Below, piece after piece: positions 21,487 through 29,629 of a stretch of 32,244 bases of DNA. Where the stretch lies: IMG/VR virus record IMGVR_UViG_3300013126_000135, positions 1-32,244 of that record; one strand, given 5' to 3'. The stretch is from a virus. The translations under genes and the position numbers were made by a program. Below the pieces are notes generated by a model. It was not told where the DNA came from. It saw only the letters and a list, made by a program, of their open reading frames with translations, and made no database searches. The number at the start of each line of letters is the position of its first letter. The stretch's first letter is position 1.

Positions 21487-22291
21487 TTTTGCACCTCCAG
21501 ACGCCTGCGCAGCGTCACCAGCCCCCACGCCAGCCAAGCCGGGTAGCTGTCCGGCCACCCTGCAACCGGGCCGATCCTAGCGCATTCGTGCAGGGATAGA
21601 AGCGCCTGGAACTGAGCGCCACGCAGTAGCCCGAACGGGCAAGCCGTCCACTGCCCGCCCGGAAGCTCGGCGCCCTCTGGCACCTCGTGGCACTCGCCCG
21701 CCCTGCAGCGGCATGGCCACACCCGGCGGTACAGCGGCTCTTTTTGCCAGATCGTCAACAGGTGCGGCAGAAGCGTGACCCAGGTGGCCGGCTCGCCGTC
21801 CACCGCCACCCAGGTCAGTTTCCCCAGGTGTGATCCACGATCGCGTAGTACAGGGGCGTGATCAGGTGTGCCGGCGGATTGGCCAGGAACTGCTGCACCG
21901 CCTCGGCCGAGCCGTCCAGGTTCACCAGGCACAGCTCGAGCACGCGCCGGATGTTCTGCTCAGGCGGCAGCCCGGTGACCTCCTGATCCTCGTGCCAGCT
22001 CAGCGAACGGATCGTCGCCACCGTCGCGCCCTGGTGCTTCGCACACTCGTCCAGCCCAACCCAGACGCGTGGCAGCTGAGCCTCGGCCACGTTGGCCTCG
22101 GCCAGCTTCTGCGCTTCTTGCTGCTGCTGCTCGGTGGCTTCCTTGGGCAGTGCAGCCAGCACGGCCCGCACCTGGCGCCGTCGCCAGGTGTCGAGCCGCC
22201 GCTGCAGTGCCTCGGGCCTCAGCTCCACGCTGGGGTCGCCCGTGAAAACCAGTTGCGCCGTGCGCGCCGTGCTCGTCGTGATCAGTGCCAT
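21483..22291 (-). CDS. Tail assembly chaperone GT fusion made by -1 frameshift
   Basis: This is the extended product of the G gene. The ribosome slips back one base on GGGAAAC (21824-21818), immediately before the G stop at 21817. It then reads CTG ACC TGG onward in the -1 frame to the stop at 21483, adding 111 residues to give about 269 aa. The added part begins LTWVAVDGEPATWVTLLPHL, is Cys/Trp/Pro-containing and has no good start of its own. The size and arrangement match the lambda G/GT pair, in which the minor GT product links the tape measure to tail tube subunits during tail assembly. The call is made from the slippery sequence, overlap and gene order. Confidence 0.85.
21815..22291 (-). 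CDS. Tail assembly chaperone G
   Basis: This 158-aa protein is the unshifted product. It starts with ATG at 22291 behind GAGGATTGCAGCACC and is mostly helical (ATEQQQQEAQKLAEANVAEA) with a charged C-terminal half ending YYAIVDHTWGN. It lies between the major tail protein and the tape measure, the usual position for the chaperone that coats the tape measure before tube polymerisation. Sequence conservation in this family is low, so function rests on location, size and the frameshift site at its end. Confidence 0.85.
   Translation of the reverse strand: MALITTSTARTAQLVFTGDPSVELRPEALQRRLDTWRRRQVRAVLAALPKEATEQQQQEAQKLAEANVAEAQLPRVWVGLDECAKHQGATVATIRSLSWHEDQEVTGLPPEQNIRRVLELCLVNLDGSAEAVQQFLANPPAHLITPLYYAIVDHTWGN
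21818..21824 (-). promoter_or_regulatory. Programmed -1 frameshift slippery site GGGAAAC
   Basis: On the minus strand the 0-frame codons are TGG GGA AAC TGA. This gives the canonical X-XXY-YYZ heptamer G GGA AAC, with the stop immediately downstream. Shifting to GGG AAA keeps most pairing and opens the -1 frame to 21483. The stop right after the site would itself promote pausing. No obvious downstream pseudoknot was traced. Confidence 0.88.
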
Positions 22292-22336
22292 GGTGCTGCA
22301 ATCCTCGGCATTGTGTTGCTGTTGTGTTTTAGCCTG

Positions 22337-23716
22337 TTACGCCAGCGCGATACGGAACACGCTGTCCAGCGGGCTGTCGGCGCTGGTCTCGGCCGTATCG
22401 GTGCTGTCGCCGGTGTAGGTGCCGGCCTCGAACTGCACCGTGTACGCCTGCAGACCGTCGCGGTCACCGATCGACGGCACCGCCACCACCCGGCCGGCCG
22501 GCAACAGCATGCCCAGGCACTTGCCCACGCTCGGGCCCACGTAGATCCCCAACGAGTGGGTGGTGCCGAGCTCGAGGCTGGCCTGCCACACGTGGCTGCC
22601 GGTGTTGCCCGCGACGCCGGCCGCGTCGTACACCGTGTCGTCCTTGTCGTGCGGCACGCTGAAGCTGAGCGCCACCCGCGGCTTGATCACCGAGATCGAG
22701 CCAATGCCCTGCGGGGCGTAGTGGCACTTGTTCTCCTTGATCGTCGCCTTCCACTCGATCGCCACGGCCTCGAGGCCGCACTTGATCGACGCGTCGAGCA
22801 TGGCTATGCCGCTCTTGGTGCCCACCAGCTGGGGCGTGCGGGCGTAGCTGTCGGGCACCACCAAGCCGCCCTTGGTCTTGTCCATCTGGTAGTCGTAGAA
22901 CTTGAACGTGAACTCGATCGTGGGCGTGCTGCCCGCGTCGAGCTGCAACTTCCAGCTCTCGCACACCAACCCGGTCAGCACGTAGCAGTACTTGGTGTCC
23001 GGGCCCACCCAGTAGGCGGTAATGTACTTGGGCTGATCGTCGCTCAACCACGCCGTGGCCGTGCCGTAGACGTTGGCCGCGTTGTCGTCGTAGTTGGCCG
23101 CCGGGGCCCGACCGGCCTCGAACAGCGTCATGAGATCGACCACCTTGGTCTTGATGAAACCGAGCAGCGGGGCCACCGTGCCAGACACCGCAGCCGCGAT
23201 CAGCTCGCCCGCCTTGTGCAGCGCGCCCTCGCCGCCGTCGCCCTGCACGTTGGTGCTGTCGGTGCCCGCCGCCGTGACCTTGGCCGCGCCGTAGTCGCTG
23301 CTGCTCAGGAACGTGCCGCGCCAGAAGTTGGTGTTCTTTTCGCTGAGCGTGACGCCGACCAGCGCCTCGACGTTGCAGCCCAGAGCGTTGGCCGCCAGCA
23401 CCAGCCACGGCGGCACCACCTCGGCACCGCTCGCCGGGGCCTCGCCCGGATCCTCGGCCGTGGGGTCGTAACCCGTCTTGAAGCCCTGCAGCGGAACCGC
23501 AAACGTGATCGAGCCCGAACGCCGGCCCACGATCCGCTCGGGCGCCGCTCCCACCTGCCCGGTGGTCAGCTCCATCTCTTGCGTCTCGGTGGCGAACGTC
23601 ACCTTGGGGGTGTCGCACAGCAGCGCCTGGAACTCATTGGCCGCCAGGGTGCTCGGGGTGGTCAGGTCGTCCTGCAGCGCCAGCAGCAGAGAATGATCGG
23701 TCCAGAACTGCGCCAT
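22337..23716 (-). CDS. Major tail (tube) protein
   Basis: This 459-aa protein starts with ATG at 23716 (MAQFWTDHSLLLALQDDLTT), behind a purine-rich site. It is beta-rich with many Gly/Thr/Asp turns, for example GSITFAVPLQGFKTGYDPT and STPTIEFTFKFYDYQMDKTK, and ends with VQFEAGTYTGDSTDTAE, a closing strand region. Position between neck genes and tail chaperones is the tube-protein position in siphoviruses. It is longer than many tube proteins, which suggests an extra domain, probably in the C-terminal half. No immunoglobulin-like domain is obvious. Assignment rests on context, size and beta character. Confidence 0.78.
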   Translation of the reverse strand: MAQFWTDHSLLLALQDDLTTPSTLAANEFQALLCDTPKVTFATETQEMELTTGQVGAAPERIVGRRSGSITFAVPLQGFKTGYDPTAEDPGEAPASGAEVVPPWLVLAANALGCNVEALVGVTLSEKNTNFWRGTFLSSSDYGAAKVTAAGTDSTNVQGDGGEGALHKAGELIAAAVSGTVAPLLGFIKTKVVDLMTLFEAGRAPAANYDDNAANVYGTATAWLSDDQPKYITAYWVGPDTKYCYVLTGLVCESWKLQLDAGSTPTIEFTFKFYDYQMDKTKGGLVVPDSYARTPQLVGTKSGIAMLDASIKCGLEAVAIEWKATIKENKCHYAPQGIGSISVIKPRVALSFSVPHDKDDTVYDAAGVAGNTGSHVWQASLELGTTHSLGIYVGPSVGKCLGMLLPAGRVVAVPSIGDRDGLQAYTVQFEAGTYTGDSTDTAETSADSPLDSVFRIALA

Positions 23717-23728
23717 GGTCTTGCCCTC

Positions 23729-24166
23729 CTACTCCAGTCCTCGATACAGGAACCGGACCGGCCGCGACACTTGCAGCTCGTTCTCGGTGCCCACAATGTT
23801 CGCCAGCTCGAGCTCAACACGCAAGAGCCCCAATGTTTCGCCAGCGTCGCTCGCCAGCCACGTGTACAGGTCGTCCGCGATCTGCTCTGCGTCCTCTGCC
23901 ACTCGCAGGTACGCTCCGCCGCCGGGCGTGTCCACGTACCACACCTCGATCAGTGCCTGGCATTCCCAGTCACTGCAGCTGCGTCCGCCTTGCACACGTC
24001 GGCCCGGGTTGCAGGTCAGCAGCACGGCGCGGCTGCCCATGTAGGTGTGACGCACGCCGATCACCACCTGGTAGCGATCGTCTACGCCGGCCCGTGTCAA
24101 CGGATCCAGCGCCTCGATTCGGCTTTTCCACTCCTGCAGGATCTGCGAACTCGTAATCACTGGCAT
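23729..24166 (-). CDS. Tail terminator or head-tail joining protein candidate
   Basis: This 145-aa protein starts with ATG at 24166, 3 bp after the preceding stop. It is mixed alpha/beta: a helical start (ITSSQILQEWKSRIEALDPL), a strand with YMGSRAVLLTCNPG, a second strand with CQALIEVWYVDTPG, a helix, then LGLLRVELELANIVGTENEL and VRFLYRG at the end. That order resembles small tail-terminator proteins that cap the tube before head attachment. It lies directly before the tube protein, the usual position. The family is not confirmed. Confidence 0.65.
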   Translation of the reverse strand: MPVITSSQILQEWKSRIEALDPLTRAGVDDRYQVVIGVRHTYMGSRAVLLTCNPGRRVQGGRSCSDWECQALIEVWYVDTPGGGAYLRVAEDAEQIADDLYTWLASDAGETLGLLRVELELANIVGTENELQVSRPVRFLYRGLE

Positions 24167-24169
24167 GGG

Positions 24170-25039
24170 TTACCGCCTCGCCTTGATCGTCATAACGTTG
24201 CGGTGCTTGGTCGGATCGCTCGTGCCGTCGTTGTCCTTGTCGTAGCCCTTGAGGCCGCCCAGCACCTTGCCCAGCTCGTCGTTGAACGCGAACCGATACT
24301 CCCGCACCAGCGTGGCCAGGTCGCCCACGAGCCCGATGCCCATATCGGCCAGCACCCACCGGGCGCCAACCTGGGCAACCTCGGCAAATGCGCCCGGGCT
24401 CACGTACAGGTACGGGCGCCGGCCGGTCTGCTCGATCCCGTTGCGGATCTTCTGGCTCACCCGCTCAGCCACGCCGCAGCAGAATTCCTCGCTGCGGGTC
24501 GTCTGGTAGACCGTCGCCACCAGCTCGGCCACGTCGGCCGAGCTCAACGGCGGCTGCCAGAGCCACCGCACCACGGCCACCTCGGCCGTGGCGAAGCCCG
24601 GATTGCCCGAGCTGTCGCTGTAGCGCCACTCGAGCTGCAGGCCCGCGCCCAGCTCAGCCACACCCGGCGCCGTCAACGTGGCCCGCATGGTCAGCGCCTT
24701 GACCGGGCTGCCAGCGTCGGGCACCGCTGGCAGAGCCGCCAACAGGTGCACGGTGGTGCCGTCGATCATGGCTGGCGTGGCCACGTAGGTCTCGCCGTCG
24801 CTCGTCACCGCGATCGGCTCGCCCACGCGAAGGCCTGCAGCGCTCGCCACCACCAGGGCCAGCACCGTGCTGCCGCTCAGCGCGATCGTAGTGCTGGTGG
24901 TCGGCAGCGTGACCACCGGGGTCTGCAGCTCGGCGCCGTCCGCACGGCGCAACACCAGCGTGGCGCTCGTCGGCACCAAGCCCGCGGGGTCCGCGTGCGT
25001 CACCACCTGGTTGCGATCGTACAGCAGCTCGAGATCCAC
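24170..25039 (-). CDS. Head-completion or neck protein candidate
   Basis: This 289-aa protein starts at GTG 25039, chosen because AAAGGGGGAAC lies just upstream; an in-frame TTG at 25057 sits inside that site. The N-terminal half (1-150) is a beta-rich domain of Val/Thr/Ala strands. The C-terminal half has SADVAELVATVYQTTRSEEF, a Cys pair (CC), then KIRNGIEQTGRRPYLYVSPG and a basic end. Position after capsid genes and before the tail terminator suggests head completion, an adaptor or a neck fibre. No family is recognised. Confidence 0.62.
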   Translation of the reverse strand: MDLELLYDRNQVVTHADPAGLVPTSATLVLRRADGAELQTPVVTLPTTSTTIALSGSTVLALVVASAAGLRVGEPIAVTSDGETYVATPAMIDGTTVHLLAALPAVPDAGSPVKALTMRATLTAPGVAELGAGLQLEWRYSDSSGNPGFATAEVAVVRWLWQPPLSSADVAELVATVYQTTRSEEFCCGVAERVSQKIRNGIEQTGRRPYLYVSPGAFAEVAQVGARWVLADMGIGLVGDLATLVREYRFAFNDELGKVLGGLKGYDKDNDGTSDPTKHRNVMTIKARR

Positions 25040-25059
25040 CGTTCCCCCTTTGCGCAAAG

Positions 25060-25095
25060 GCCGACGGCAGGTGCCCTAGAGCTCCCACCGCCGGC
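25060..25095 (-). promoter_or_regulatory. Hairpin downstream of the 44-aa gene, related to the hairpin at 25286
   Basis: GCCGACGG (25060-25067) pairs with CCGCCGGC (25088-25095), with one wobble or mismatch depending on strand. The right arm region shares the 15-mer AGCTCCCACCGCCGG with the hairpin at 25286-25328. No T-run follows, so it is more likely an attenuator or processing element than a strong terminator. Confidence 0.5.
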
Positions 25096-25117
25096 ACGTA
25101 CGCTCCGCGCCCTCGGC

Positions 25118-25252
25118 TTAGGCGATGGTCGCCAGCCGCAGCCAGCCACGCACCGCGCAGTCACCGCCCGCGCCGCCGTTGGTGCCCACGAAGGTCACCG
25201 TCGAGCCGGCCAGCGTGTTGGCGAAAGATTTGTAGTTGCGCGCTCCGTCCAT
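25118..25252 (-). CDS. 44-aa protein downstream of the major capsid gene
   Basis: This small frame starts with ATG at 25252 behind AAGGAG (9-base spacing). It reads MDGARNYKSFANTLAGSTVT, then FVGTNGGAGGDCAVRGWL and ends LATIA. It looks like a short beta protein with Gly-rich turns. It is isolated between two related hairpins, unlike its tightly packed neighbours. Possible roles are capsid decoration or cement, or a small neck component. No homologue is recognised. Confidence 0.6.
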   Translation of the reverse strand: MDGARNYKSFANTLAGSTVTFVGTNGGAGGDCAVRGWLRLATIA

Positions 25253-25285
25253 GTTCTTGTGCTCCTTGCGTCTTGGGGGTCGTTC

Positions 25286-25328
25286 CCGGCACCCGGCGGA
25301 AGGTGCAGCTCCCACCGCCGGGCGCCGG
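25286..25328 (-). terminator. Strong hairpin after the major capsid gene (attenuator or processing site)
   Basis: Two 14-base arms, CCGGCACCCGGCGG (25286-25299) and CCGCCGGGCGCCGG (25315-25328), pair at 13 of 14 positions plus one wobble or mismatch, around a 15-base loop. The hairpin lies 16 bp after the capsid stop. It has no T-run on either side, so it would act as a 3'-end stabiliser or a partial terminator that keeps capsid mRNA high relative to downstream genes. Typing it as a terminator is tentative. Confidence 0.5.
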
Positions 25329-25344
25329 ATCGGTCTGGCTCAGC

Positions 25345-26268
25345 TTACGGCACGTTGGCGCCGACGATGCCGAACTCGTATGCCTTGACGTAGAAGCTGG
25401 CGCTGAACTGGGCCACGAAGTTCACGAACAGGTTGTCCTCGCTCGGCAGCACCTCGATCATGGGCGGCTCGCCCAGCCAGATCCCACACGGGCTCTTGGA
25501 CGTGTCGATCAGGAACCAGTCGTCCGGGTCGCTGGCGAGCGGGAAGATCACCGGATTGGCGAAGCCCTGGTTGATGTTCACCTGCAGGTTGTTGCTGGTG
25601 AACTGGCTGCCGAGCAGCTGGCGGGCCAGCTTCTCGTTGCTCGGCCCGACCACCAGGCACATCTTGTCGGCGCCGCCCTCGCCCATGTTCATGGGCAGGC
25701 CCTGTTGGTTCTTGTAGCCGCGCAGCAGGATCCGGGCCGCGTTCAGGCTGTTTTCGCTCAGCGCGTCCACCAGCAGGTTGTCCTGGGTGCCCGCGCCCGC
25801 CGCGCCCTGCAGGTACGCCAGGCCGGTGTCGAGGAACTTCTTTCCCACGCCCACCTGGCCATTGGCCGCGCCGGCCATCGGGTGCGCCAGCGCGAACAGC
25901 GACTCCAAGCCATCGAAGAACAGCTTGTTGATGTTCTGCGCCGCCGCGTTGGCCAGGCCCGCCGCGATGTCGCTCGCCGTGCTCTCCTGCAGCCACGCGA
26001 GCTGCTGGCGCGGCATGCGGTGCTTGAGCGCCCAGCCGCGCTGCGTCACCACCTTGATGCCGCTGGTCAGGTCGGTCGCGCTCACGCTCGTGGTCGCGCC
26101 AGTGACCTCGGTGGCGAAGCCGCCCGCGTTGGTGGCCATGAGCTGGGCCGAGCCGCCCGCATAGTCGAGCACCTGGCAGCACTCCGCGTACTGCTCGGTG
26201 GCCTCGGCCAGCGACTCGAGGAAGGTCTGTTGGGCAATCTTGATCACGTTGTCGAGGCTGTTCGCCAT
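25345..26268 (-). CDS. Major capsid protein (Mu gpT-like)
   Basis: This 307-aa protein starts with ATG at 26268 behind CAGGGGGACAAC. The sequence (MANSLDNVIKIAQQTFLESL, then LMATNAGGFATEVTGATTSV, and NINKLFFDGLESLFALAHP) resembles Mu gpT-type HK97-fold major head subunits. The length is typical of that group and leaves no room for a cleaved delta domain; a separate scaffold is encoded upstream. The N-terminal helix, the long spine-like helix region and the closing beta strand (FSASFYVKAYEFGIVGANVP) fit the fold. It follows the scaffold and a small head protein, in standard order. Confidence 0.85.
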   Translation of the reverse strand: MANSLDNVIKIAQQTFLESLAEATEQYAECCQVLDYAGGSAQLMATNAGGFATEVTGATTSVSATDLTSGIKVVTQRGWALKHRMPRQQLAWLQESTASDIAAGLANAAAQNINKLFFDGLESLFALAHPMAGAANGQVGVGKKFLDTGLAYLQGAAGAGTQDNLLVDALSENSLNAARILLRGYKNQQGLPMNMGEGGADKMCLVVGPSNEKLARQLLGSQFTSNNLQVNINQGFANPVIFPLASDPDDWFLIDTSKSPCGIWLGEPPMIEVLPSEDNLFVNFVAQFSASFYVKAYEFGIVGANVP

Positions 26269-26324
26269 GTTGTCCCCCTGTCGTTCAGGTCGTCGTTGCG
26301 TTGATCAGCGCTTCTGATCAGCTG

Positions 26325-26723
26325 TCACGCGTTGCCCAGGATCACCTGTCCCGTGCGCGCCATCTCCAGCAGCTGCTCGTCGCGCTCCTTGCGGTCGTCG
26401 AGGAAATCGGCTTTGCGCTTGACCCAGACCTCACAGCCGAGCGGGTAGCCCACCACCTGGTGCTGCCCCTCGAGCTTGATCCAGCCCTTGGCCTCCCACT
26501 TGGCCCGCAGGGTGGCCTTGCGTCCCTCGTCCAGCGCGGGGTCGAGCTTGGCAGCCACCCAGCCATCGGGCAGGCCCAGCACGGTGCCCACCTGCAGCTG
26601 CGCTGCCATGCCCGCCGCTTTCCGCGCAGCTCGGGCCGCCTCCACCTTCTCGGCGCTCGGCATGCGCGGCCCCTGCACGGTGGTCGCGGTCTGCTGCTCG
26701 GGCGCCTCGTTCTTGCTCGCCAT
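26325..26723 (-). CDS. Small head protein of unknown function
   Basis: This 132-aa protein starts with ATG at 26723 behind GGAGGAACC. The N-terminal 40 residues are polar, Gln/Thr/Ala-rich and helical (AEKVEAARAARKAAGMAAQL). The rest has LGLPDGWVAAKLDPALDEGR, a helix KATLRAKWEAKGWIKLEG, and GYPLGCEVWVKRKADFLDD. It lies between scaffold and major capsid, where decoration or minor head proteins are often found. No family is identified. A role in capsid assembly is inferred from position. Confidence 0.65.
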   Translation of the reverse strand: MASKNEAPEQQTATTVQGPRMPSAEKVEAARAARKAAGMAAQLQVGTVLGLPDGWVAAKLDPALDEGRKATLRAKWEAKGWIKLEGQHQVVGYPLGCEVWVKRKADFLDDRKERDEQLLEMARTGQVILGNA

Positions 26724-26794
26724 GGGTTCCTCCGATCGTGCGCAGAGTACGGCCGCGCCGCCTGCGCTGCAAGTGGTTGCTGTTGCTGCCGCCG

Positions 26795-27391
26795 CTACTG
26801 CAGCTTGCTCAGGTTGCGCTCGTTGATCAGCGTGCTGCGCTTCTCGCCGCTCAGTACCTTCTGCAGCGCCGTGCCCGCCTTGGCCTTGAGCTGATCGAGC
26901 GGGCTATGGGTCGTCGAACTCGTCGAGCCGGATCGCACCAGCTCGGGGTTGGCCTTGGCCCACTCCTCGAGCTGCTTGGCGCCCTTGGCGTCACTCGGAT
27001 CCACCTGGGGCGCGAAGCTGCGGAACTTCTCGGCCACGCCCAGCCGGTCGAGTGCCAGGTTTCGCCGCTCGGTCACCAACTGCGACTTGGTGGCGTCGAG
27101 CTCCTGGCGCTGCTTGGCCAGTTCCTCGTCGCGCTTCTGCTCGGCCGTAAGCTTGCTCTGGCGTTCTTCCTCGGCCTTCTTGGCTGCTTCCTCGCTGGCC
27201 TTCTGAGCGTTGGCCTTCTCGGTCTCGCGCTCGGCCTTGAGCGCCGCAAGCTCGGCCTTGAGCGCCGTCAAGTCGTCACCGCCCTGGCCGCCCTTGTCGC
27301 CGCCGGCGCCACCGGCGCCACCAGCTCCGCCGCCACTGCTGCCACCATCCCCACCCTCGGGGGCCATGTAGATCCGCTGCTGCAATCGCAT
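26795..27391 (-). CDS. Scaffold protein
   Basis: This 198-aa protein follows the virion-morphogenesis-like gene. The start is ATG at 27391, because GAGGTGAT is correctly spaced for it; an ATG two codons earlier (27397) overlaps the previous stop and is less likely. Residues about 10-40 are a Gly-rich low-complexity stretch (GGDGGSSGGGAGGAGGAGG). Residues about 42-135 form a Glu/Lys/Ala/Gln-rich coiled coil. The C-terminus is basic (GEKRSTLINERNLSKLQ), a typical capsid-binding tail. This is the standard architecture of a separate phage scaffold placed just before the capsid gene. No protease domain is attached. Confidence 0.85.
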   Translation of the reverse strand: MRLQQRIYMAPEGGDGGSSGGGAGGAGGAGGDKGGQGGDDLTALKAELAALKAERETEKANAQKASEEAAKKAEEERQSKLTAEQKRDEELAKQRQELDATKSQLVTERRNLALDRLGVAEKFRSFAPQVDPSDAKGAKQLEEWAKANPELVRSGSTSSTTHSPLDQLKAKAGTALQKVLSGEKRSTLINERNLSKLQ

Positions 27392-27396
27392 GATCA

Positions 27397-28203
27397 TCAC
27401 CTCGTGCCGTCGTACTGCCGCAAGATCGCTTGCAGCAGCTGTTGATCGCCCGTCGTTCCGAAGCCTTCTGCAGTTGCGCCGAGCGTGCGCACCAGCATGT
27501 TCTGAGACCAACGGCACACCGCCGCAGCCATCGCCTCGTTCTCTGTTTCCTTTGGTTGCACCACGTTCACGCCGCTGAACCGAAAGACCGTGCCGGCCTT
27601 GATCTGGTTGCGCACCCGCACCGGCCTGCTGCGTTGCCGCCCGCCCCTGGTCGTCGAGCTCTGCCGGGCAGCGCCCGTGCTCGATCCCTCAAAGTCGAGC
27701 ACCACACTGCCGGCGCCCACGTTGCGCACCTGCAGGCCCTGCCACATGCCGCCGGTCACCCGGGAGCTGCCCGGCTTGGTGCCGGCCGCCTCGTGGAACG
27801 CAGCCGAGCTGCGGAACTCGGTTTGCTGCAGCCCGAGCAGCTGGGCGTACGCGTCCGAAATCTTGTACGCCTTCACCTTGTCGTTTAACGATTCCTCGGT
27901 GTTCTCGATCTTCTTGAGCTTGGCGCGCAGCTCACGGGCCCGCTTCTCGTGGCGCTGGAACACCGCCGCGCTCAGGGCCCTTTCCGTTCTGTCGTAGCTC
28001 TTGCCAAGCCGCTTCAAACTCTTGCCCAGCGCCACCTCTTGCTGGTAGCGCTCCACCGCCGTGGCCGTGTCGCCGCGCTGGCTCACCCGCTCCTTGATCT
28101 GCCGGGCCAGCGCCATGCCCAGCGCCATCGGCTGGCGCAACTGCTCGAGCAGCGCGGGGTCGGCCTGGGCCGCCTTGGTGTATCGCACCGTCACCGTGAT
28201 CAC
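27397..28203 (-). CDS. Virion-morphogenesis-like head or neck protein
   Basis: This 268-aa protein begins at GTG 28203, overlapping the portal stop as GTGA (VITVTVRYTKAAQADP). The N-terminal third has GMALARQIKERVSQRGDTAT, the middle is a basic coiled coil (HEKRARELRAKLKKIENTEE), and the C-terminal half has VTGGMWQGLQVRNVGAGSVV followed by a beta segment. The GMW/VRN part resembles phage virion-morphogenesis or head-tail connector proteins whose core binds at the portal. It sits between portal and scaffold, where minor head proteins occur. The resemblance is by eye, so the family is tentative. Confidence 0.65.
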   Translation of the reverse strand: MITVTVRYTKAAQADPALLEQLRQPMALGMALARQIKERVSQRGDTATAVERYQQEVALGKSLKRLGKSYDRTERALSAAVFQRHEKRARELRAKLKKIENTEESLNDKVKAYKISDAYAQLLGLQQTEFRSSAAFHEAAGTKPGSSRVTGGMWQGLQVRNVGAGSVVLDFEGSSTGAARQSSTTRGGRQRSRPVRVRNQIKAGTVFRFSGVNVVQPKETENEAMAAAVCRWSQNMLVRTLGATAEGFGTTGDQQLLQAILRQYDGTR

Positions 28204-29600
28204 AGCGCACCACCCATGCCCGCGTCGGCAGCACCCACGGCGGGGGCGCCGGGCGCAGTGGGCATCACGCCCAGGTCGCGGCACTCCTGCAGATTGCGCT
28301 TGATCTTGTCGAGCGCCGCCTGCCGCGTGATCCCGTCGCGGTCGGCCACCAGGTCAACAGGCGAGACCATGCCGAGCGCCACGCCGCTCTGCGTCGCCTG
28401 CGCCTCGTGCAGTGGGTCCACCGGCGGATCGTAGGTCGAGAACCGCAGCTCCACCCCCACGTCCTCCGGGATCTTCAGCGGGTCGGTCAGGTTGAGCACC
28501 ATGGCCACCAGCTGCGCCAGCTCCTGCTCGGCCTCGACAAAGATCGGCTCGAACCGCGCCTTGGCTTCCTCGCGGTCGCGGGCGTCATACGCTCGAGCGC
28601 TCGCGGTCACCGCGGTGTTTACCTTCAGGAACGCGTCCGGGCTCAAATCGAACATGCTGCAGAGCAGCCGCAACCTGGCCTCGTTCCAGCCGGTGATCTG
28701 CGCCAGTGGCGGCTGGCCCTGTACGATGGTCAGCCGCGGGCTCGGCGCCGTGGGATCTGGGTTCACCAGCGCCACCACCTTCTCGGGGCCAACCTGCAAT
28801 TCCTCGACTTGCTGCGCGATCTGCGCGTTCTCCAGAACCTTCTGGCCCCACGCCTGGGTGTGCACCAGCAGCTCGGTGTCGCTCTCACTCACGCACAGCG
28901 CCAGCTGCATGGCCAGCAGCGCCTCGTTGACCGGAGCCGCCCACCGGCCCGGCAACGGATCCTCGCTGCGCAGCACCACCAGCGGAATGCGTCCCCATGG
29001 GTTGCGGGTGCTGTTGCCGTACACCGGCAGCTTCTGGCCGTTGCGTTCCAGATAGATCTCGTCGGGCTTGAACTTCAGATCACCGTAGATCACCGTCTCG
29101 CCCTTGAGCTCGACCGGCACGCGCAAGGACACCTCAGTGGCCCTGCTCAGGTCGTCGGCCCGCAGCGGATCGCTCGTCTTCCACTGCACCTGCCACGGCT
29201 CGAACGCCTGCACGCGCACCTTGCCCACACCATCGGGCAGCACCGCCAGCACCATCGTCTGCTGCACCAGCAGCGCACGGTGCGCCTGGTGCAAGGCCCG
29301 GTCGATCTTGCTCGTCCGGTACACCGCCTGCAGCTTGACGAACGGATCCGCAGTCGGCGCCGCCGGCTGCACGAAGCGCCGCACCACCGGCTTGGCGTAC
29401 AGGCCGCTGAGCTCGTGCGCGAAACGCTGCACCAGCGGCACGTAGCGTTCCTGCAGGCCCTCGGTGTTGGGAAACACCCGGGCCAGCTCGGCCGCGATGC
29501 TGCTGAAGTCTCCGCGCAAGAACTCGCTGAGCTGGCGGCTCTTTTTCTGGAACTGCCGCACCTTCAGGTTTTCGGATTGTGCGATGCTGATCAGCGGCAT
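28200..29600 (-). CDS. Portal protein
   Basis: This 466-aa protein starts with ATG at 29600 behind CGGAGGTTCACCA. It has the typical portal order: an N-terminal helix with KKSRQLSEFLRGDFSSIAAE, a beta region (KVRVQAFEPWQVQWK, LKGETVIYGDLKFKPDEIYL), NPWGRIPLVVLRSEDPLPGR, a long central helix, then SPDAFLKVNTAVTASARAYD and a C-terminal helix with HEAQATQSGVALGMVSPVDL. It resembles the SPP1 gp6-like portal group. It is the twelve-subunit ring that joins capsid to tail and is the DNA entry and exit channel. It follows the large terminase by 29 bp. Confidence 0.9.
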   Translation of the reverse strand: MPLISIAQSENLKVRQFQKKSRQLSEFLRGDFSSIAAELARVFPNTEGLQERYVPLVQRFAHELSGLYAKPVVRRFVQPAAPTADPFVKLQAVYRTSKIDRALHQAHRALLVQQTMVLAVLPDGVGKVRVQAFEPWQVQWKTSDPLRADDLSRATEVSLRVPVELKGETVIYGDLKFKPDEIYLERNGQKLPVYGNSTRNPWGRIPLVVLRSEDPLPGRWAAPVNEALLAMQLALCVSESDTELLVHTQAWGQKVLENAQIAQQVEELQVGPEKVVALVNPDPTAPSPRLTIVQGQPPLAQITGWNEARLRLLCSMFDLSPDAFLKVNTAVTASARAYDARDREEAKARFEPIFVEAEQELAQLVAMVLNLTDPLKIPEDVGVELRFSTYDPPVDPLHEAQATQSGVALGMVSPVDLVADRDGITRQAALDKIKRNLQECRDLGVMPTAPGAPAVGAADAGMGGAL

Positions 29601-29629
29601 TGGTGAACCTCCGGGCGTAGTCTCCGCAA

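Noticed and set aside
21830-25393. 1187-codon open frame on the plus strand
   Set aside because: It runs antisense across several well-supported structural genes. It arises because high-GC minus-strand genes rarely use TTA, CTA or TCA codons. Its composition (His/Arg/Leu/Gln-rich) is typical of antisense translation, and it has no ribosome site.
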